NCBI RefSeq assembly: GCF_018687815.1
Contig: NZ_CP061306.1
Coordinates: 1,178,001-1,242,000, forward strand
Origin: Polynucleobacter sp. JS-JIR-II-b4
GTDB lineage: Bacteria; Pseudomonadota; Gammaproteobacteria; Burkholderiales; Burkholderiaceae
Length of the DNA: 64,000 nucleotides
Direction of reading: 5' to 3'
Notes under the pieces: generated by a model
What the model was told of the DNA's origin: nothing
Database searches by the model: none
The model's input: the letters and a program-made list of their open reading frames with translations, nothing else
Part shown: positions 40,884 through 53,514 of the stretch, one piece after another
Layout of the letters: each line of letters begins with the position of its first letter
Numbering within the stretch: position 1 is the stretch's first letter
Translations under genes and position numbers: made by a program

Positions 40884-43800
40884 ATGTCTATACACGCCGC
40901 CCTACACCACGTCACCGAATACATATATGACCGCCCAGTAAAACTGGGACCGCAGGTAATACGTCTGCGACCGGCACCTCATTGCCGTAGCCATATTCTT
41001 TCTTACTCTCTCAAGATTGAGCCTGAAGGTCATTTCATTAACTGGCAACAGGATCCATTTTCAAACTATCAAGCGCGTTTGGTTTTTCCTGAACCAACGA
41101 CACGCTTTAAAGTAACGGTCGATCTTGTTACGGAGATGGCCGTATACAACCCATTTGATTTCTTTTTAGAGCCAGATGCTGAAGACTACCCCTTTACCTA
41201 CGGCCAAGATCTGAAGAAAGAGTTGCGCCCTTACCTAGGTAAAAAGCGAAATGACGGCATCAACAAATACTTTAAAACGGTTGATCGCAGCAAGATGCGC
41301 ACTATCGATTTTTTGGTTGCGCTCAATCAAAAAGTTCATAAGGATATTAGCTACACCATTCGAATGGAGCCTGGAGTACAGACCCCAGATGAGACTTTAA
41401 AACTTCGCAGTGGTTCTTGTCGTGATTCTGCTTGGTTAATGGTGAATCTCTTGCGTCTTTGCGGACTCGCGTCGCGCTTTGTTTCAGGCTATCTCATTCA
41501 GCTCAAGCCAGATGTGAAAGCGCTGGATGGGCCGAGTGGAACAGAGGTAGATTTCACCGACTTGCACGCCTGGTGTGAGGTGTATTTGCCAGGTGCAGGA
41601 TGGATTGGTTTAGACCCGACTTCGGGCCTATTTGCTGGCGAAGGCCATATTCCTGTTGCCTGCACACCTGAACCTTCAGGTGCAGCCCCGATTGAAGGTG
41701 GTGTTGACGAATGTGAAGTGCAATTTGCTCACTCCATGGAAGTCACTCGCATTTATGAAGCACCCCGAGTAACCAAACCGTACACCGAAGAACAGTGGCA
41801 AGCGATTGTCGATCTGGGTCATCAAGTTGATAAGCAATTGGTTGCGGGCGACGTTCGCTTGACCATGGGTGGTGAGCCTACTTTTGTATCCGTTAATGGG
41901 CGCGATGAACGTGAATGGAATGTAGATGCATTAGGACCAACAAAGCGGGGTTACGCAACCGATTTAGTAGAAAAACTGCGCAAAGAATATGGCGATGGTG
42001 GCTTCCTTCATTTTGGTCAAGGCAAATGGTATCCAGGAGAGCAACTCCCTCGTTGGGCTTTGTCAATCTACTGGAGGGCTGATGGACAGCCTATCTGGAA
42101 AAACCCAAAACTATTTGCCGATGAACGCCACCCTACGAACTACACCAGCAAAGATGCTGAGAAATTTGTCTACACACTTTCCAAAAAATTAGGTTTAGCG
42201 GATAAATTTATCGAACCCGCTTATGAGGATGTTTTCTATTACCTCTGGCGGGAATCCAAGTTACCTGTCAACGTTGACCCCTTCAAATCAAACCTAGACG
42301 ATGAGATGGAGCGCACTCGCTTAAAGCGGGTCTTCACGCAGAAATTAGATTCCGTGGTGGGCTACGTCCTCCCTATCGAAGCGAATGAAGGAAAGAACTA
42401 TCTAGACACCGCTTGGAAAACGGGTCCCTGGGAATATCGTGATGATCGTCTCTATCTGCTACCAGGTGACTCCCCCATGGGCTATCGACTCCCCCTGGAG
42501 TCCCTACCCTGGGTTAGTAAAGCCGACTACCCTTATCTCATTGAGCAAGATCCATTTGCTCCTAGACCGCCATTAAATAGTCAAGCGTCAATTGTTCACC
42601 AACAACAACCCGCTCGTAAAGAATTTCCAGCGTCTGGCAAAACGATTTGGAGTCAGTCGCAAGAAGTAAGGCATCCTAAACGTCAAGAATCAGCTGCATG
42701 GGTTACTAGAACAGCGATGTGCGTAGAAGCGCGTGACCCAATGCGCTCCAATGGACCTAAGGCTGAGAATGAGCATGGCGGTAAGTCAGGCGTGCTGTAT
42801 GTCTTTATGCCCCCACTTGCTCGTCTTGAAGACTATCTCAATTTACTGGAGGCGGTAGAAGCAACTGCTGAAGAACTTCAGTTTCAAATTGTGCTGGAGG
42901 GATACACCCCACCACGCGACCCACGCTTGAAGTTATTACAGGTGACACCAGATCCAGGCGTTATTGAAGTCAATATTCATCCAGCCCATAACTGGGGGGA
43001 GCTAGTTGAGCATACGGAATTCTTATATCAAGCCGCTTTTGAATCTCGCCTTTCTGCTGAGAAATTTATGGCAGATGGCCGTCATACCGGCACAGGTGGT
43101 GGCAATCATTTTGTGATGGGTGGTGCAACACCGATTGATAGTCCGTTCTTACGCAAACCTGAGCTCTTGGCCAGCCTGATTTTATATTGGCACAACCACC
43201 CGAGCTTGAGCTATCTCTTTAGTGGCATGTTTATTGGACCAACCAGTCAAGCACCTCGCGTGGATGAAGCACGCAATGACCAAATCTACGAATTAGAAAT
43301 CGCACTGAAAGAAATTCGTGAGAATCGCAAGAAGTTTGGCCAAAGCATGCCGCCGTGGCTGGTCGATAGAACTCTACGCAATATCCTGATTGACGTCACC
43401 GGCAATACGCATCGCAGCGAGTTCTGTATTGATAAGATGTATTCACCAGATAGTCAAACGGGTCGCTTAGGCCTACTAGAATTACGTGCTTTTGAGATGC
43501 CTCCACATGCGCATATGAGCATTGTTCAGCAATTACTCATTCGTGCTTTGATAGCTCGTTTTTGGGATAAGCCTTATGAAGCACCAATGACGCGCTGGGG
43601 AACTGAACTCCATGACCGCTGTCTCTTACCAACATTTATCAAAATGGACTTTGATGATGTCATTCAAGAGATGCAAAAGCATGGTTATGACTTTAAGCCG
43701 GAGTGGTTTGCGCCTCACCTCGAGTTCCGCTTCCCACTCATTGGACAAGTACAAACAATGGGCACAGAAATTACCTTACGCAATGCGCTTGAACCATGGC

Positions 43801-44279
43801 ATGTTATGGGTGAAGAAAATGCAGCAGGCGGAACTGCACGCTATGTTGACTCCTCATTAGAGAGAATTGAATTACGTGTTACTGGCTTAAATCAAAGCCG
43901 CTACACCATCACCTGCAATGGCGAGCCTTTGCCACTCCAGCCAACAGGTGTTGCGGGAGAGTATGTAGCAGGCGTTCGTTATAAGGCCTGGAATCCTCCA
44001 TCTAGTCTGCATCCGAGTATTGGTATCCATGTTCCATTGATTTTTGATGTGATCGATACCTGGAATAAACGCTCCGTGGGAGGTTGCCAATATCACGTTG
44101 CCCACCCTGGGGGCCGAAACTACGACAACTTCCCTATCAATGCCTATGAGGCAGAGAGTCGCCGTCTTTCCCGCTTCTTTAGGATGGGTCATACCCCAGG
44201 AACTATTGAAGGGGCTCTGGCGAATATTGACCTCCCGGCTAGTAAGGAATTTCCATTTACGCTGGATATGCGGCGGTGA
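40884..44279 (+). CDS. transglutaminase-like peptidase with DUF2126 domain
   Basis: 1131 aa. Residues 1-90 form the bacterial transglutaminase N-terminal domain (ALHHVTEYIYDRPVKLGPQV). The transglutaminase core has the triad Cys in LRSGSCRDSAWLMVNLLRLC, His in DLHAWCEVYLPGAGW and Asp in GLDPTSGLF. From about 320 on is DUF2126, with GDVRLTMGGEPTFVSVNGRD and HTGTGGGNHFVMGGATPID. In genome studies such genes travel with ATP-grasp/alpha-E proteins and are thought to make or trim a peptide-like product; none has been proved. It is the first gene of the cassette, and the next starts 11 bases on. Confidence 0.93.
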   Translation: MSIHAALHHVTEYIYDRPVKLGPQVIRLRPAPHCRSHILSYSLKIEPEGHFINWQQDPFSNYQARLVFPEPTTRFKVTVDLVTEMAVYNPFDFFLEPDAEDYPFTYGQDLKKELRPYLGKKRNDGINKYFKTVDRSKMRTIDFLVALNQKVHKDISYTIRMEPGVQTPDETLKLRSGSCRDSAWLMVNLLRLCGLASRFVSGYLIQLKPDVKALDGPSGTEVDFTDLHAWCEVYLPGAGWIGLDPTSGLFAGEGHIPVACTPEPSGAAPIEGGVDECEVQFAHSMEVTRIYEAPRVTKPYTEEQWQAIVDLGHQVDKQLVAGDVRLTMGGEPTFVSVNGRDEREWNVDALGPTKRGYATDLVEKLRKEYGDGGFLHFGQGKWYPGEQLPRWALSIYWRADGQPIWKNPKLFADERHPTNYTSKDAEKFVYTLSKKLGLADKFIEPAYEDVFYYLWRESKLPVNVDPFKSNLDDEMERTRLKRVFTQKLDSVVGYVLPIEANEGKNYLDTAWKTGPWEYRDDRLYLLPGDSPMGYRLPLESLPWVSKADYPYLIEQDPFAPRPPLNSQASIVHQQQPARKEFPASGKTIWSQSQEVRHPKRQESAAWVTRTAMCVEARDPMRSNGPKAENEHGGKSGVLYVFMPPLARLEDYLNLLEAVEATAEELQFQIVLEGYTPPRDPRLKLLQVTPDPGVIEVNIHPAHNWGELVEHTEFLYQAAFESRLSAEKFMADGRHTGTGGGNHFVMGGATPIDSPFLRKPELLASLILYWHNHPSLSYLFSGMFIGPTSQAPRVDEARNDQIYELEIALKEIRENRKKFGQSMPPWLVDRTLRNILIDVTGNTHRSEFCIDKMYSPDSQTGRLGLLELRAFEMPPHAHMSIVQQLLIRALIARFWDKPYEAPMTRWGTELHDRCLLPTFIKMDFDDVIQEMQKHGYDFKPEWFAPHLEFRFPLIGQVQTMGTEITLRNALEPWHVMGEENAAGGTARYVDSSLERIELRVTGLNQSRYTITCNGEPLPLQPTGVAGEYVAGVRYKAWNPPSSLHPSIGIHVPLIFDVIDTWNKRSVGGCQYHVAHPGGRNYDNFPINAYEAESRRLSRFFRMGHTPGTIEGALANIDLPASKEFPFTLDMRR

Positions 44280-44290
44280 GACAATAGTTT

Positions 44291-46903
44291 GTGGATAACG
44301 CTCAGACCCATTCTTTGAAAGACGCCAGCAACCCTTCGCTGTTGGAGGATATCAACCGCCTATCACCCACACCCAAAGAGGGACACTTTGATGAGTTACG
44401 AGGGAAATCGGCGGCGCTACTGCCCGAATGGCAAACTTTTTTTGAATCTCTTGGCCCCTCTGGGTTAAGCGATCTTGATCAACGCACCCAAGAACTCAAC
44501 AGGCAGATTCGGGATAACGGCATTACGTATAACGTCTATGCCGACGAGTTTGGTCCGCAGCGCCCTTGGTCAGTAGATTTATTCCCGCTCCTCATTAGCC
44601 CTGATTCTTGGCAAAAAATTCAGTCTGGAGTTTTGCAGCGAGCGCGTTTACTCGAAGCCATTATGGCGGATGTGTATGGGCCGCAAAATTTGTTGAAGGA
44701 AGGATGGATTCCACCAGCATTAATTCATGGGCATCCTGGTTACTTGCGCTCAATGCATGGTGTCGATCTTAAGGATAGAAAATATCTTCACATCATGGCT
44801 TTTGATTTAGCCAGAGCGCCTGATGGATCATGGTCAGTTCTGTCGCAACGCACCCAAGCACCTTCTGGTCTTGGGTATCTTTTGGAAAATCGCAATCTGA
44901 TTGCAAGACAATTTCCCAAAGCATATGAGCTCATGCAGATTGCTCCACTAGCCAATGCCTATAGAGACTTAATCGATGCATTGAAGCTTGAAAGTCCGGC
45001 TGGTGCTAATGCCCATATTGCACTTCTTACCCCGGGACCTTATAACGAGACCTACTTTGAGCACGCCTATCTAGCTCGTTATCTCGGCCTAACTCTGGTT
45101 GAAGGTGGTGATTTAACGGTACGCGATCAACATTTATTTTTGAAAACAGTACGCGGTTTAGAGCCTGTACATATTTTGCTAAAACGTTTGGATGATGAGT
45201 TTTTAGATCCATTAGAACTGCGCTCTGATTCCACCCTAGGCGTCCCCGGTCTATTACAAGTGATACGTGCCGGTAATGTTGTATTAGCAAACGCTCCTGG
45301 CTCAGCCTTCCTAGAATCACCTGCACTATTGGGATTCTTGCCGTCGATTAGTGAGAGGCTTTTAAATGAAAAAGTTCAACTTCCAGCAATGGATACTTGG
45401 TGGTGCGGTGAACGCGCTGCACTAGAGGCTGCCATTCCGAATTTAGGGCATAGCGCCATTAAGCCAACCTTTCCGAATGGCACAGGTCATCAAAGTTATG
45501 AATCCACTTTAGGTTGCGATCTAAATCAGGCTCAGCTAGATGAATGGGTTGGACGCATTACCAGGCAGCCCGATGAGCACACTGTGCAAACCTACATTCC
45601 ATTGGCACAAATGCCAACCTGGTTAAATGCCTTCAACCTCAATGATGCTTCTTTGATTGAGCCCCACTCATATATGTTGCGAGTCTTTGCCCTGAGTGAT
45701 GGTTCTAATAGCTGGCAAGTATTGCCTGGTGGACTTGCCCGTATCGCAAGCACTGATTCAGGCATTGCTTCTATGCAACGAGGCGGTAGTAGTGCAGATG
45801 TTTGGGTTCAAAGCCCGCAGCCCTCCCAAGAGCAAGGGCAACAACCACAGCATCCAATGCAAATCCCAGAAAAAGTGATGCGTAAGCGCTTAGTTACCAG
45901 CCGTGCAGCTGAGAATCTCTATTGGTTTGGGCGCTATACCGAGCGCAGTGAAAATATTCTGCGTTTGGCCAAGCTTTATCTTGAAAATATTAATAGCGAA
46001 TACACCCCTTCCCGTTCTTTGTGGTCTTGGCTAGAAAACCTATGCCACTACTACGGGCTTGTGCCTGAAGGTGTACCAAGTAATTTTGATCAGAGTGATA
46101 TGCGTCACCGAATTTTTGAGCGCACTTTAATTGACTCTCTCAATGCCAGCGACAGCGTCACCAGCGTGGGCTACAACCTGAACGCCATGAAACGCACGGC
46201 TTCTAATGTGAGAGAACGACTCTCCCCGGAGCAATGGAGCACTATCAATCATTGCATTGAGCAATTTCAATCTGATTGCCATAAAGCTAATACCTTTAAT
46301 GATTTTTCTGCCTCGCTCGCTATCGACGCTTTAAATGGTGCGAGTAGTTGCTTAGCGGCGATCACTGGCGCTCAAACTGACCGTATGACACGTGATGATG
46401 GTTGGCAACTACTTTCCATTGGAAGGCATATCGAGAGACTTGCCTTTCTAACAAACGCATTAGATTCAGCCATTGTTTCTGGCTTACTTAATAATCCAAA
46501 TGCAGACAGCTCAGGTTATACCGCTCTACTCAATTTATTTGATAGCACGATCACCTTTCATGCGCAGCATCAACAAAGTCGCGAGATAGCTCCTTTAATT
46601 AGCTTACTAGTGATGGATGATGAAAACCCACGCTCCCTAGCCTGGGTTAGCAAAGCGCTCCGCGCCAGACTCTCTAAACTTGCGGGCACCGAGCGAAATA
46701 ACCCGGATGAGTTAACTCGTAGTGTCATTAATCTACTAGATTACGACCAATATACCTTATCGACTGCCGATGGGTTTGGCAATCTCTCCAACTTGAGAAA
46801 TTGTTTGAGCAATTGCTCTCAATCCGCTTGGAATGTTTCAGATGCAATTAGCGCACGCTATTTCAATCTGATTCACTCCAATGAATACAGTTTCCAAATG
46901 TAA
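44291..46903 (+). CDS. circularly permuted ATP-grasp plus alpha-E domain fusion
   Basis: 870 aa with a GTG start. Residues about 60-510 are a type 2 circularly permuted ATP-grasp ligase (NVYADEFGPQRPWSVDLFPL, LLEAIMADVYGPQNLLKEG, VDLKDRKYLHIMAFDLARA, LLTPGPYNETYFEHAYLARY, AIKPTFPNG). From about 540 the helical alpha-E domain follows (VTSRAAENLYWFGRYTERSE, WQLLSIGRHIERLAFLTNAL). In many genomes these are two genes; here they are one chain. ATP-grasp ligases join a carboxylate to an amine using ATP, so an amide or peptide product is expected. Confidence 0.92.
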   Translation: MDNAQTHSLKDASNPSLLEDINRLSPTPKEGHFDELRGKSAALLPEWQTFFESLGPSGLSDLDQRTQELNRQIRDNGITYNVYADEFGPQRPWSVDLFPLLISPDSWQKIQSGVLQRARLLEAIMADVYGPQNLLKEGWIPPALIHGHPGYLRSMHGVDLKDRKYLHIMAFDLARAPDGSWSVLSQRTQAPSGLGYLLENRNLIARQFPKAYELMQIAPLANAYRDLIDALKLESPAGANAHIALLTPGPYNETYFEHAYLARYLGLTLVEGGDLTVRDQHLFLKTVRGLEPVHILLKRLDDEFLDPLELRSDSTLGVPGLLQVIRAGNVVLANAPGSAFLESPALLGFLPSISERLLNEKVQLPAMDTWWCGERAALEAAIPNLGHSAIKPTFPNGTGHQSYESTLGCDLNQAQLDEWVGRITRQPDEHTVQTYIPLAQMPTWLNAFNLNDASLIEPHSYMLRVFALSDGSNSWQVLPGGLARIASTDSGIASMQRGGSSADVWVQSPQPSQEQGQQPQHPMQIPEKVMRKRLVTSRAAENLYWFGRYTERSENILRLAKLYLENINSEYTPSRSLWSWLENLCHYYGLVPEGVPSNFDQSDMRHRIFERTLIDSLNASDSVTSVGYNLNAMKRTASNVRERLSPEQWSTINHCIEQFQSDCHKANTFNDFSASLAIDALNGASSCLAAITGAQTDRMTRDDGWQLLSIGRHIERLAFLTNALDSAIVSGLLNNPNADSSGYTALLNLFDSTITFHAQHQQSREIAPLISLLVMDDENPRSLAWVSKALRARLSKLAGTERNNPDELTRSVINLLDYDQYTLSTADGFGNLSNLRNCLSNCSQSAWNVSDAISARYFNLIHSNEYSFQM

Positions 46904-46913
46904 TGCGCCAATT

Positions 46914-47834
46914 ATGTTGCTAGAAATTACTCACGACACCCGCTACGCTTACGATCCTGATGTTGAGATTGCGCAGCATTTTGCCCACCTCAAGCCGGCA
47001 GATCTAGAAACACAACGGGTATTAAAGTCCGAAGTTCAGGTGAGCCCAAGGCCCTCTTGGAGCGAAGAGAACATAGATAGCCATGGAAATGTTTGCACCT
47101 TCTTTTCTTTGCAGAATAGGCACAGTGAATTACTCATCACAGCCAAGTCACTAATCGAGACTACAGCTACTGAATATGGCCCTAAGCCCCAGGAAACTGC
47201 ACCCTGGGAGCTGGTACGTGAATACTTCCGCTATCACTCCAATACTCAATGGGATGCTGCCTCAGAATTTCTATTTACATCTCCATTCATTACTTTGAGA
47301 CCAGAGTTCGCAGAATTTGCGAGGGCTAATTTCACGGCTGGTAGGCCTATATTAGATGCGGCAATTGATTTGATGAAACGCATCTATAGTGAATTTCATT
47401 ACGTTAGTAAAAGTACCGATATCAACACCCCTGCACTAGAGGCGCTAAATAAGCGTGAAGGTGTTTGCCAGGACTTTGCACATATTTTGATTGCGTCGCT
47501 CCGCAGTATCGGCATTCCAGCAAAATATATGAGCGGCTATATTCTGACGAACCCTGCGCCTGGTCAAGCAAGACTGATTGGCGGCGATGCTTCGCATGCT
47601 TGGGTCTCAGTTTATGTTCCCAGCATGGATGAAAACGGTATTTTAGGTAAGGGCATTTGGTGTGATCTAGACCCAACTAATAATCGCTGGGGCTACGGAA
47701 CTCCTGGGGAAGATTATGTTCACTTGGCCCAGGGAAGAGATTACTCCGATGTCTCTCCTATCCGTGGAGTGATTCATGGCGGAGCAGACCATACGCTTGA
47801 TGTAGCTGTAACGGTAATGCCTATCAATCCCTAA
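46914..47834 (+). CDS. second transglutaminase-like peptidase
   Basis: 306 aa from the ATG at 46914, which lies 10 bases after the preceding stop (the frame is open further into that gene). The N-terminal transglutaminase-associated domain is followed by the core with Cys in REGVCQDFAHILIASLRSIG, His in GGDASHAWVSVYVP and Asp in WCDLDPTNNRWGYG. No signal peptide, so probably cytoplasmic like its partners. It closes the three-gene cassette and converges with tex. Confidence 0.92.
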   Translation: MLLEITHDTRYAYDPDVEIAQHFAHLKPADLETQRVLKSEVQVSPRPSWSEENIDSHGNVCTFFSLQNRHSELLITAKSLIETTATEYGPKPQETAPWELVREYFRYHSNTQWDAASEFLFTSPFITLRPEFAEFARANFTAGRPILDAAIDLMKRIYSEFHYVSKSTDINTPALEALNKREGVCQDFAHILIASLRSIGIPAKYMSGYILTNPAPGQARLIGGDASHAWVSVYVPSMDENGILGKGIWCDLDPTNNRWGYGTPGEDYVHLAQGRDYSDVSPIRGVIHGGADHTLDVAVTVMPINP

Positions 47835-47882
47835 GGATCGATGTAACTTTAAGGATTTTCCACTCATACATAAAGTAAGCTG

Positions 47883-50246
47883 CTATTTTTTTAACTTAGC
47901 TAATGCCATAGCCATGGCGTTATTAATAGGTGCAGCCGACCTTCTATCTTCCTGTGGTTTTCTGTTTTCTGTTGACCTAGGGCGATTGGGGGCTCTTTGC
48001 TCAGTTTTGGCTGCCGCCTTAGTGCTTTCCTTTGGGGCTTCATCACTTAAGCGCATCGTTAATGCAATACGCTTACGCTTTTCGTCCACCTCTAGCACTT
48101 TGACTTTCACAACCTGCCCTGCTTTAACAACGCTATGAGGATCTTTTACGAAGGTATTGGATAAAGCGGAGATATGCACCAAGCCATCTTGATGTACACC
48201 AATATCCACAAAGGCACCAAAGGCGGCAACGTTAGTCACTACACCTTCTAAAATCATATCCGCCTTAAGATCGCTAATTTTCTCGACACCATCTTTAAAG
48301 GTGGCGGTAGTAAATTCTGGACGCGGATCGCGACCTGGCTTTTCTAATTCTTTAATGATGTCAGTAACAGTAGGCAAGCCAAATTGACCATCAGCATACT
48401 TTTCTGGTGAAAGCGACTTCAGCAAGCTGGCATCACCAATCACTTCTTTCACGCCTTTCTTGATATCCTTCAGAATCTTTTCTACCAAAGGGTAAGATTC
48501 GGGATGCACTGCAGAAGCATCTAATGGATCATCGCCATTCATGATGCGCAAGAATCCAGCCGCTTGCTCGTACGTTTTATCGCCAAGTCGCGGAACGCTC
48601 TTGAGATCGGCTCTCGATTTAAATGCACCCTTGCTATCGCGATAGGCCACTATTCCCTCAGCGACTGTTGAGCTTAAACCGGAAACCCTTGCTAGCAATG
48701 GGGCCGAGGCGGTATTCACATCGACACCGACGGCATTCACGCAATCCTCAACTACTGCGACTAATGATTTAGCCAACTGGGTTTGCATCACATCATGCTG
48801 GTACTGACCCACACCAATCGATTTAGGATCAATCTTCACTAACTCAGCCAAGGGATCTTGCAGGCGACGTGCAATCGATACTGCGCCGCGAAGCGATACA
48901 TCCATCCCTGGTAATTCTTTTGAGGCATATTCAGATGCAGAGTAAACAGAGGCACCCGCTTCAGAAACAACAATCTTGGTGAGTTTGAGTTCTGGCTTAG
49001 CCTTAATCAGTTCTTGGGCTAATTTATCAGTCTCGCGAGATGCAGTACCGTTACCAATCGAGATTAAGGTGGCATTGTGCTTCTCAGCTAATTTAGCCAA
49101 GGCATACAATGAACCAGCCCAATCATTTTTTGGTTGATGCGGGTAAATTACTTCGGTGTCCACTACTTTTCCAGTGGCATCCACTACGGCCACTTTCACA
49201 CCAGTGCGCATGCCGGGGTCGAGACCGATAGTTACCCTTGGGCCAGCAGGCGCTGCCAGCAAGAGGGCTTTAAGGTTGCGAGCAAATATATTAATTGCTT
49301 CAGTTTCTGAGCGCTCACGTAACGCTGTCATCAGCTCAGACTCCAAATGGAGTGAACACTTAATGCGCCAAGTCCAGCGAACAGTATCGGCTAACCAAGC
49401 ATCGGCAGGTCGCCCCTCGTTTTTGATCTTGAAGTGATTGGCGATCCGGTTTTCACAAGGATTGTGGGGAGAATCCCATTTGGGCTTTTCTTCTTCAGTA
49501 TCTAGGCGCAGGTTGACCATTAACATCTGTTCCCGACGACCCCTGAATAAAGCTAAGGCACGATGAGATGGAATGGCTTTAATCGGCTCAGAGTAATCAA
49601 AGTAATCAGCGAACTTCTCTCCCTCTTGCTCTTTACCAGCAATCACTTTGGATTCGACTACACCGTGATCTTGTAAGTACTCTCTAAGAGATTGCACTAA
49701 TGATGCATCTTCTGCAAAGCGCTCCATCAAAATTTGACGCGCACCTTCAAGCGCAGCCTTGGTATCTGCAACACCAGGATTATCTGTCCCGTCGACCTGA
49801 AACGCATCCTTCAGATACCTTGCAGCCTCTGTTTCAGGATCAAGCTTGGGGTTATTGAGCAGATCATTTGCCAATGGCTCTAAGCCGGCCTCTAAGGCAA
49901 TTTGCGCCTTAGTCCTTCTCTTAGGTTTATATGGCAGGTAGAGATCCTCCAAGCGAGTCTTATCCTCTGCCAACATGATGGCCTTCAGCAACTCTGGCGT
50001 CATCTTGCCCTGCTCCTCAATGGAGGCAACGATTGTCTTGCGGCGATCCTCTAGCTCACGAAGATAGCTAAGACGTTCCTCTAATAAACGTAACTGCGTA
50101 TCATCCAAGCCACCGGTAGCTTCTTTACGATAACGAGCGATAAATGGCACTGTAGCGCCCTCATCCATCAGGGCTATAGCAGCAGCTACTTGAGCAGGTT
50201 TAGCAGCAAGTTCTTGGGCAAGGCGTTGTTCAATCGATGGCAGCAT
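47883..50246 (-). CDS. tex: RNA-binding transcription accessory protein Tex
   Basis: 787 aa, the Tex length. N-terminal helical region [20 protein letters not shown], a YqgF/RuvC-like domain [20 protein letters not shown], a helix-hairpin-helix pair [20 protein letters not shown], and an S1 RNA-binding domain [20 protein letters not shown]. The C-terminal tail is charged and low in complexity ([19 protein letters not shown]). Tex binds nucleic acid and affects transcript stability and toxin expression in other species. Single gene on the minus strand. Confidence 0.95.
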   Translation of the reverse strand: MLPSIEQRLAQELAAKPAQVAAAIALMDEGATVPFIARYRKEATGGLDDTQLRLLEERLSYLRELEDRRKTIVASIEEQGKMTPELLKAIMLAEDKTRLEDLYLPYKPKRRTKAQIALEAGLEPLANDLLNNPKLDPETEAARYLKDAFQVDGTDNPGVADTKAALEGARQILMERFAEDASLVQSLREYLQDHGVVESKVIAGKEQEGEKFADYFDYSEPIKAIPSHRALALFRGRREQMLMVNLRLDTEEEKPKWDSPHNPCENRIANHFKIKNEGRPADAWLADTVRWTWRIKCSLHLESELMTALRERSETEAINIFARNLKALLLAAPAGPRVTIGLDPGMRTGVKVAVVDATGKVVDTEVIYPHQPKNDWAGSLYALAKLAEKHNATLISIGNGTASRETDKLAQELIKAKPELKLTKIVVSEAGASVYSASEYASKELPGMDVSLRGAVSIARRLQDPLAELVKIDPKSIGVGQYQHDVMQTQLAKSLVAVVEDCVNAVGVDVNTASAPLLARVSGLSSTVAEGIVAYRDSKGAFKSRADLKSVPRLGDKTYEQAAGFLRIMNGDDPLDASAVHPESYPLVEKILKDIKKGVKEVIGDASLLKSLSPEKYADGQFGLPTVTDIIKELEKPGRDPRPEFTTATFKDGVEKISDLKADMILEGVVTNVAAFGAFVDIGVHQDGLVHISALSNTFVKDPHSVVKAGQVVKVKVLEVDEKRKRIALTMRLSDEAPKESTKAAAKTEQRAPNRPRSTENRKPQEDRRSAAPINNAMAMALAKLKK

Positions 50247-50311
50247 GTATATCTAGTTTTATTTATTTAACTTACAAATGGTTAATTTATAGTTTTGATT
50301 TCAATGAAGAA

Positions 50312-50337
50312 CAAAAGCCACCCGGAGGTGACTTTTG
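50312..50337 (-). terminator. intrinsic terminator after typA
   Basis: CAAAAG-C-CACC and GGTG-A-CTTTTG form a stem around CGGA. It lies 20 bases past the typA stop on the minus strand, with an A/T-rich tail. Confidence 0.65.
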
Positions 50338-50356
50338 TTGTGTAGCTGGAAAGAGC

Positions 50357-52174
<1,818 letters not shown>

Positions 52175-52225
52175 GTGAAGCTTCTTGAGTTAAAGATAAG
52201 TAAAAGGGTTATAAATAATGATTAA

Positions 52226-53137
52226 TTAATGAGCCTGCGAAATCAAACGCTTTGGATGCAACACACCAGAGCGCCAATCAGCAGTACCAATAAAGTTATG
52301 AGGAGCAGCGGTAGCGCGATAAATGCGTACCAATGCTTCAATGGAAGGTAAATTGAGTGGCACACGTTGCCCCATCTCAAGACGTTTAGCCTGTTGCTCA
52401 TCCACCGTTAAATGGGGCAAAGTTTGTAAGAGCGCGTCAACCGGCAAAATATACTCAGCAGTATTTTTCAAGCCGCTCTGAATCGATTCAATCGTAAAAG
52501 ATTGCTCTAGATTTAGGTGCCCTACTTCGGTGCGGCGCAAACCAACTAAGTGAGCACCACAACCTAAAGCATTGCCAATATCTTCAGCCAGAACTCGAAT
52601 ATAGGTTCCTTTACTGCAGCTAACTTCTAATGTAGCTTCTGGCCAAGCAATATTCGTCCAACGAATGGAATGAATAGTGATATCCCGCGCAGTGCGCTCT
52701 AACTCAACCCCTGCACGAGCATATTCATACAACGGCTTACCGTCACGTTTGAGTGCAGAATACATTGGCGGCACTTGAGAAATCGGACCCGTAAATTTTG
52801 GGAGCAAAGCATCTAATGCAGATTTGAGGTCAACTTCACTGGCAAATACTGGCAAAGGTAACTCTTCAATAGTGAGACCCTCAGCATCACCGGTATCAGT
52901 ACGAGAGCCAAACTTTACTTGCGCGATATAGGTCTTATCAGCCTCAAGTAGGTCTTGTGAATACTTAGTTGCTTCACCTAAGCAAATAGGTAATAGGCCT
53001 GTAGCCATTGGATCCAAAGTACCGGTATGACCCGCCTTGTCGGCATTAAAGGCGCGCTTGACAGCGGTAACCGCACCCTGTGAACTCATTCCAGCAGGTT
53101 TATCTAGCAGCACTACGCCGTCGATCCGTATAGACAT
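52226..53137 (-). CDS. truB: tRNA pseudouridine-55 synthase TruB
   Basis: 303 aa. The start GVVLLDKPAGMSSQGAVTAV and catalytic GHTGTLDPMATGLLPICLG (Asp42) are diagnostic, and SCSKGTYIRVLAEDIGNALG binds the T arm. It modifies U55 of all tRNAs. It starts three bases after rbfA ends, the usual order in this operon. Confidence 0.97.
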   Translation of the reverse strand: MSIRIDGVVLLDKPAGMSSQGAVTAVKRAFNADKAGHTGTLDPMATGLLPICLGEATKYSQDLLEADKTYIAQVKFGSRTDTGDAEGLTIEELPLPVFASEVDLKSALDALLPKFTGPISQVPPMYSALKRDGKPLYEYARAGVELERTARDITIHSIRWTNIAWPEATLEVSCSKGTYIRVLAEDIGNALGCGAHLVGLRRTEVGHLNLEQSFTIESIQSGLKNTAEYILPVDALLQTLPHLTVDEQQAKRLEMGQRVPLNLPSIEALVRIYRATAAPHNFIGTADWRSGVLHPKRLISQAH

Positions 53138-53140
53138 GAA

Positions 53141-53509
53141 TTACTTAGTCTCGTCTTTATGATCGCTCTCTACTGCTTGATCGATCAATCGAGACATCTC
53201 TATACCATGCTCTACTGAGCTGTCATAGTGAAAATGTAAAGTAGGAACAGTATGAATATGCAAACGCTTAAACAAGAGTGAGTGCAAATATCCTGCTTTT
53301 TCTTGAAGCGCTTTTAAAGCATGCTCAGGCTCAGCACCCAAAACCGTAAAGAACACTTTGGCATGGGCCAGATCCGGTGTGAGCTCAATACTTTGTAAGG
53401 TGATTAAACCCAAACTCGGACTACGCAATTCACGAGGAATAAGTTCGGCCAGGTCTCGCTGAATTTGATCGGCGAGACGCTGGTTACGATGCGGGCTAGT
53501 TTTATGCAT
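53141..53509 (-). CDS. rbfA: 30S ribosome-binding factor RbfA
   Basis: 122 aa with the KH-type fold of Rbf[47 protein letters not shown], and the C-terminal [20 protein letters not shown]. It helps 16S 5'-end maturation and cold growth. Five bases separate it from infB. Confidence 0.95.
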   Translation of the reverse strand: MHKTSPHRNQRLADQIQRDLAELIPRELRSPSLGLITLQSIELTPDLAHAKVFFTVLGAEPEHALKALQEKAGYLHSLLFKRLHIHTVPTLHFHYDSSVEHGIEMSRLIDQAVESDHKDETK

Positions 53510-53514
53510 ATTGC

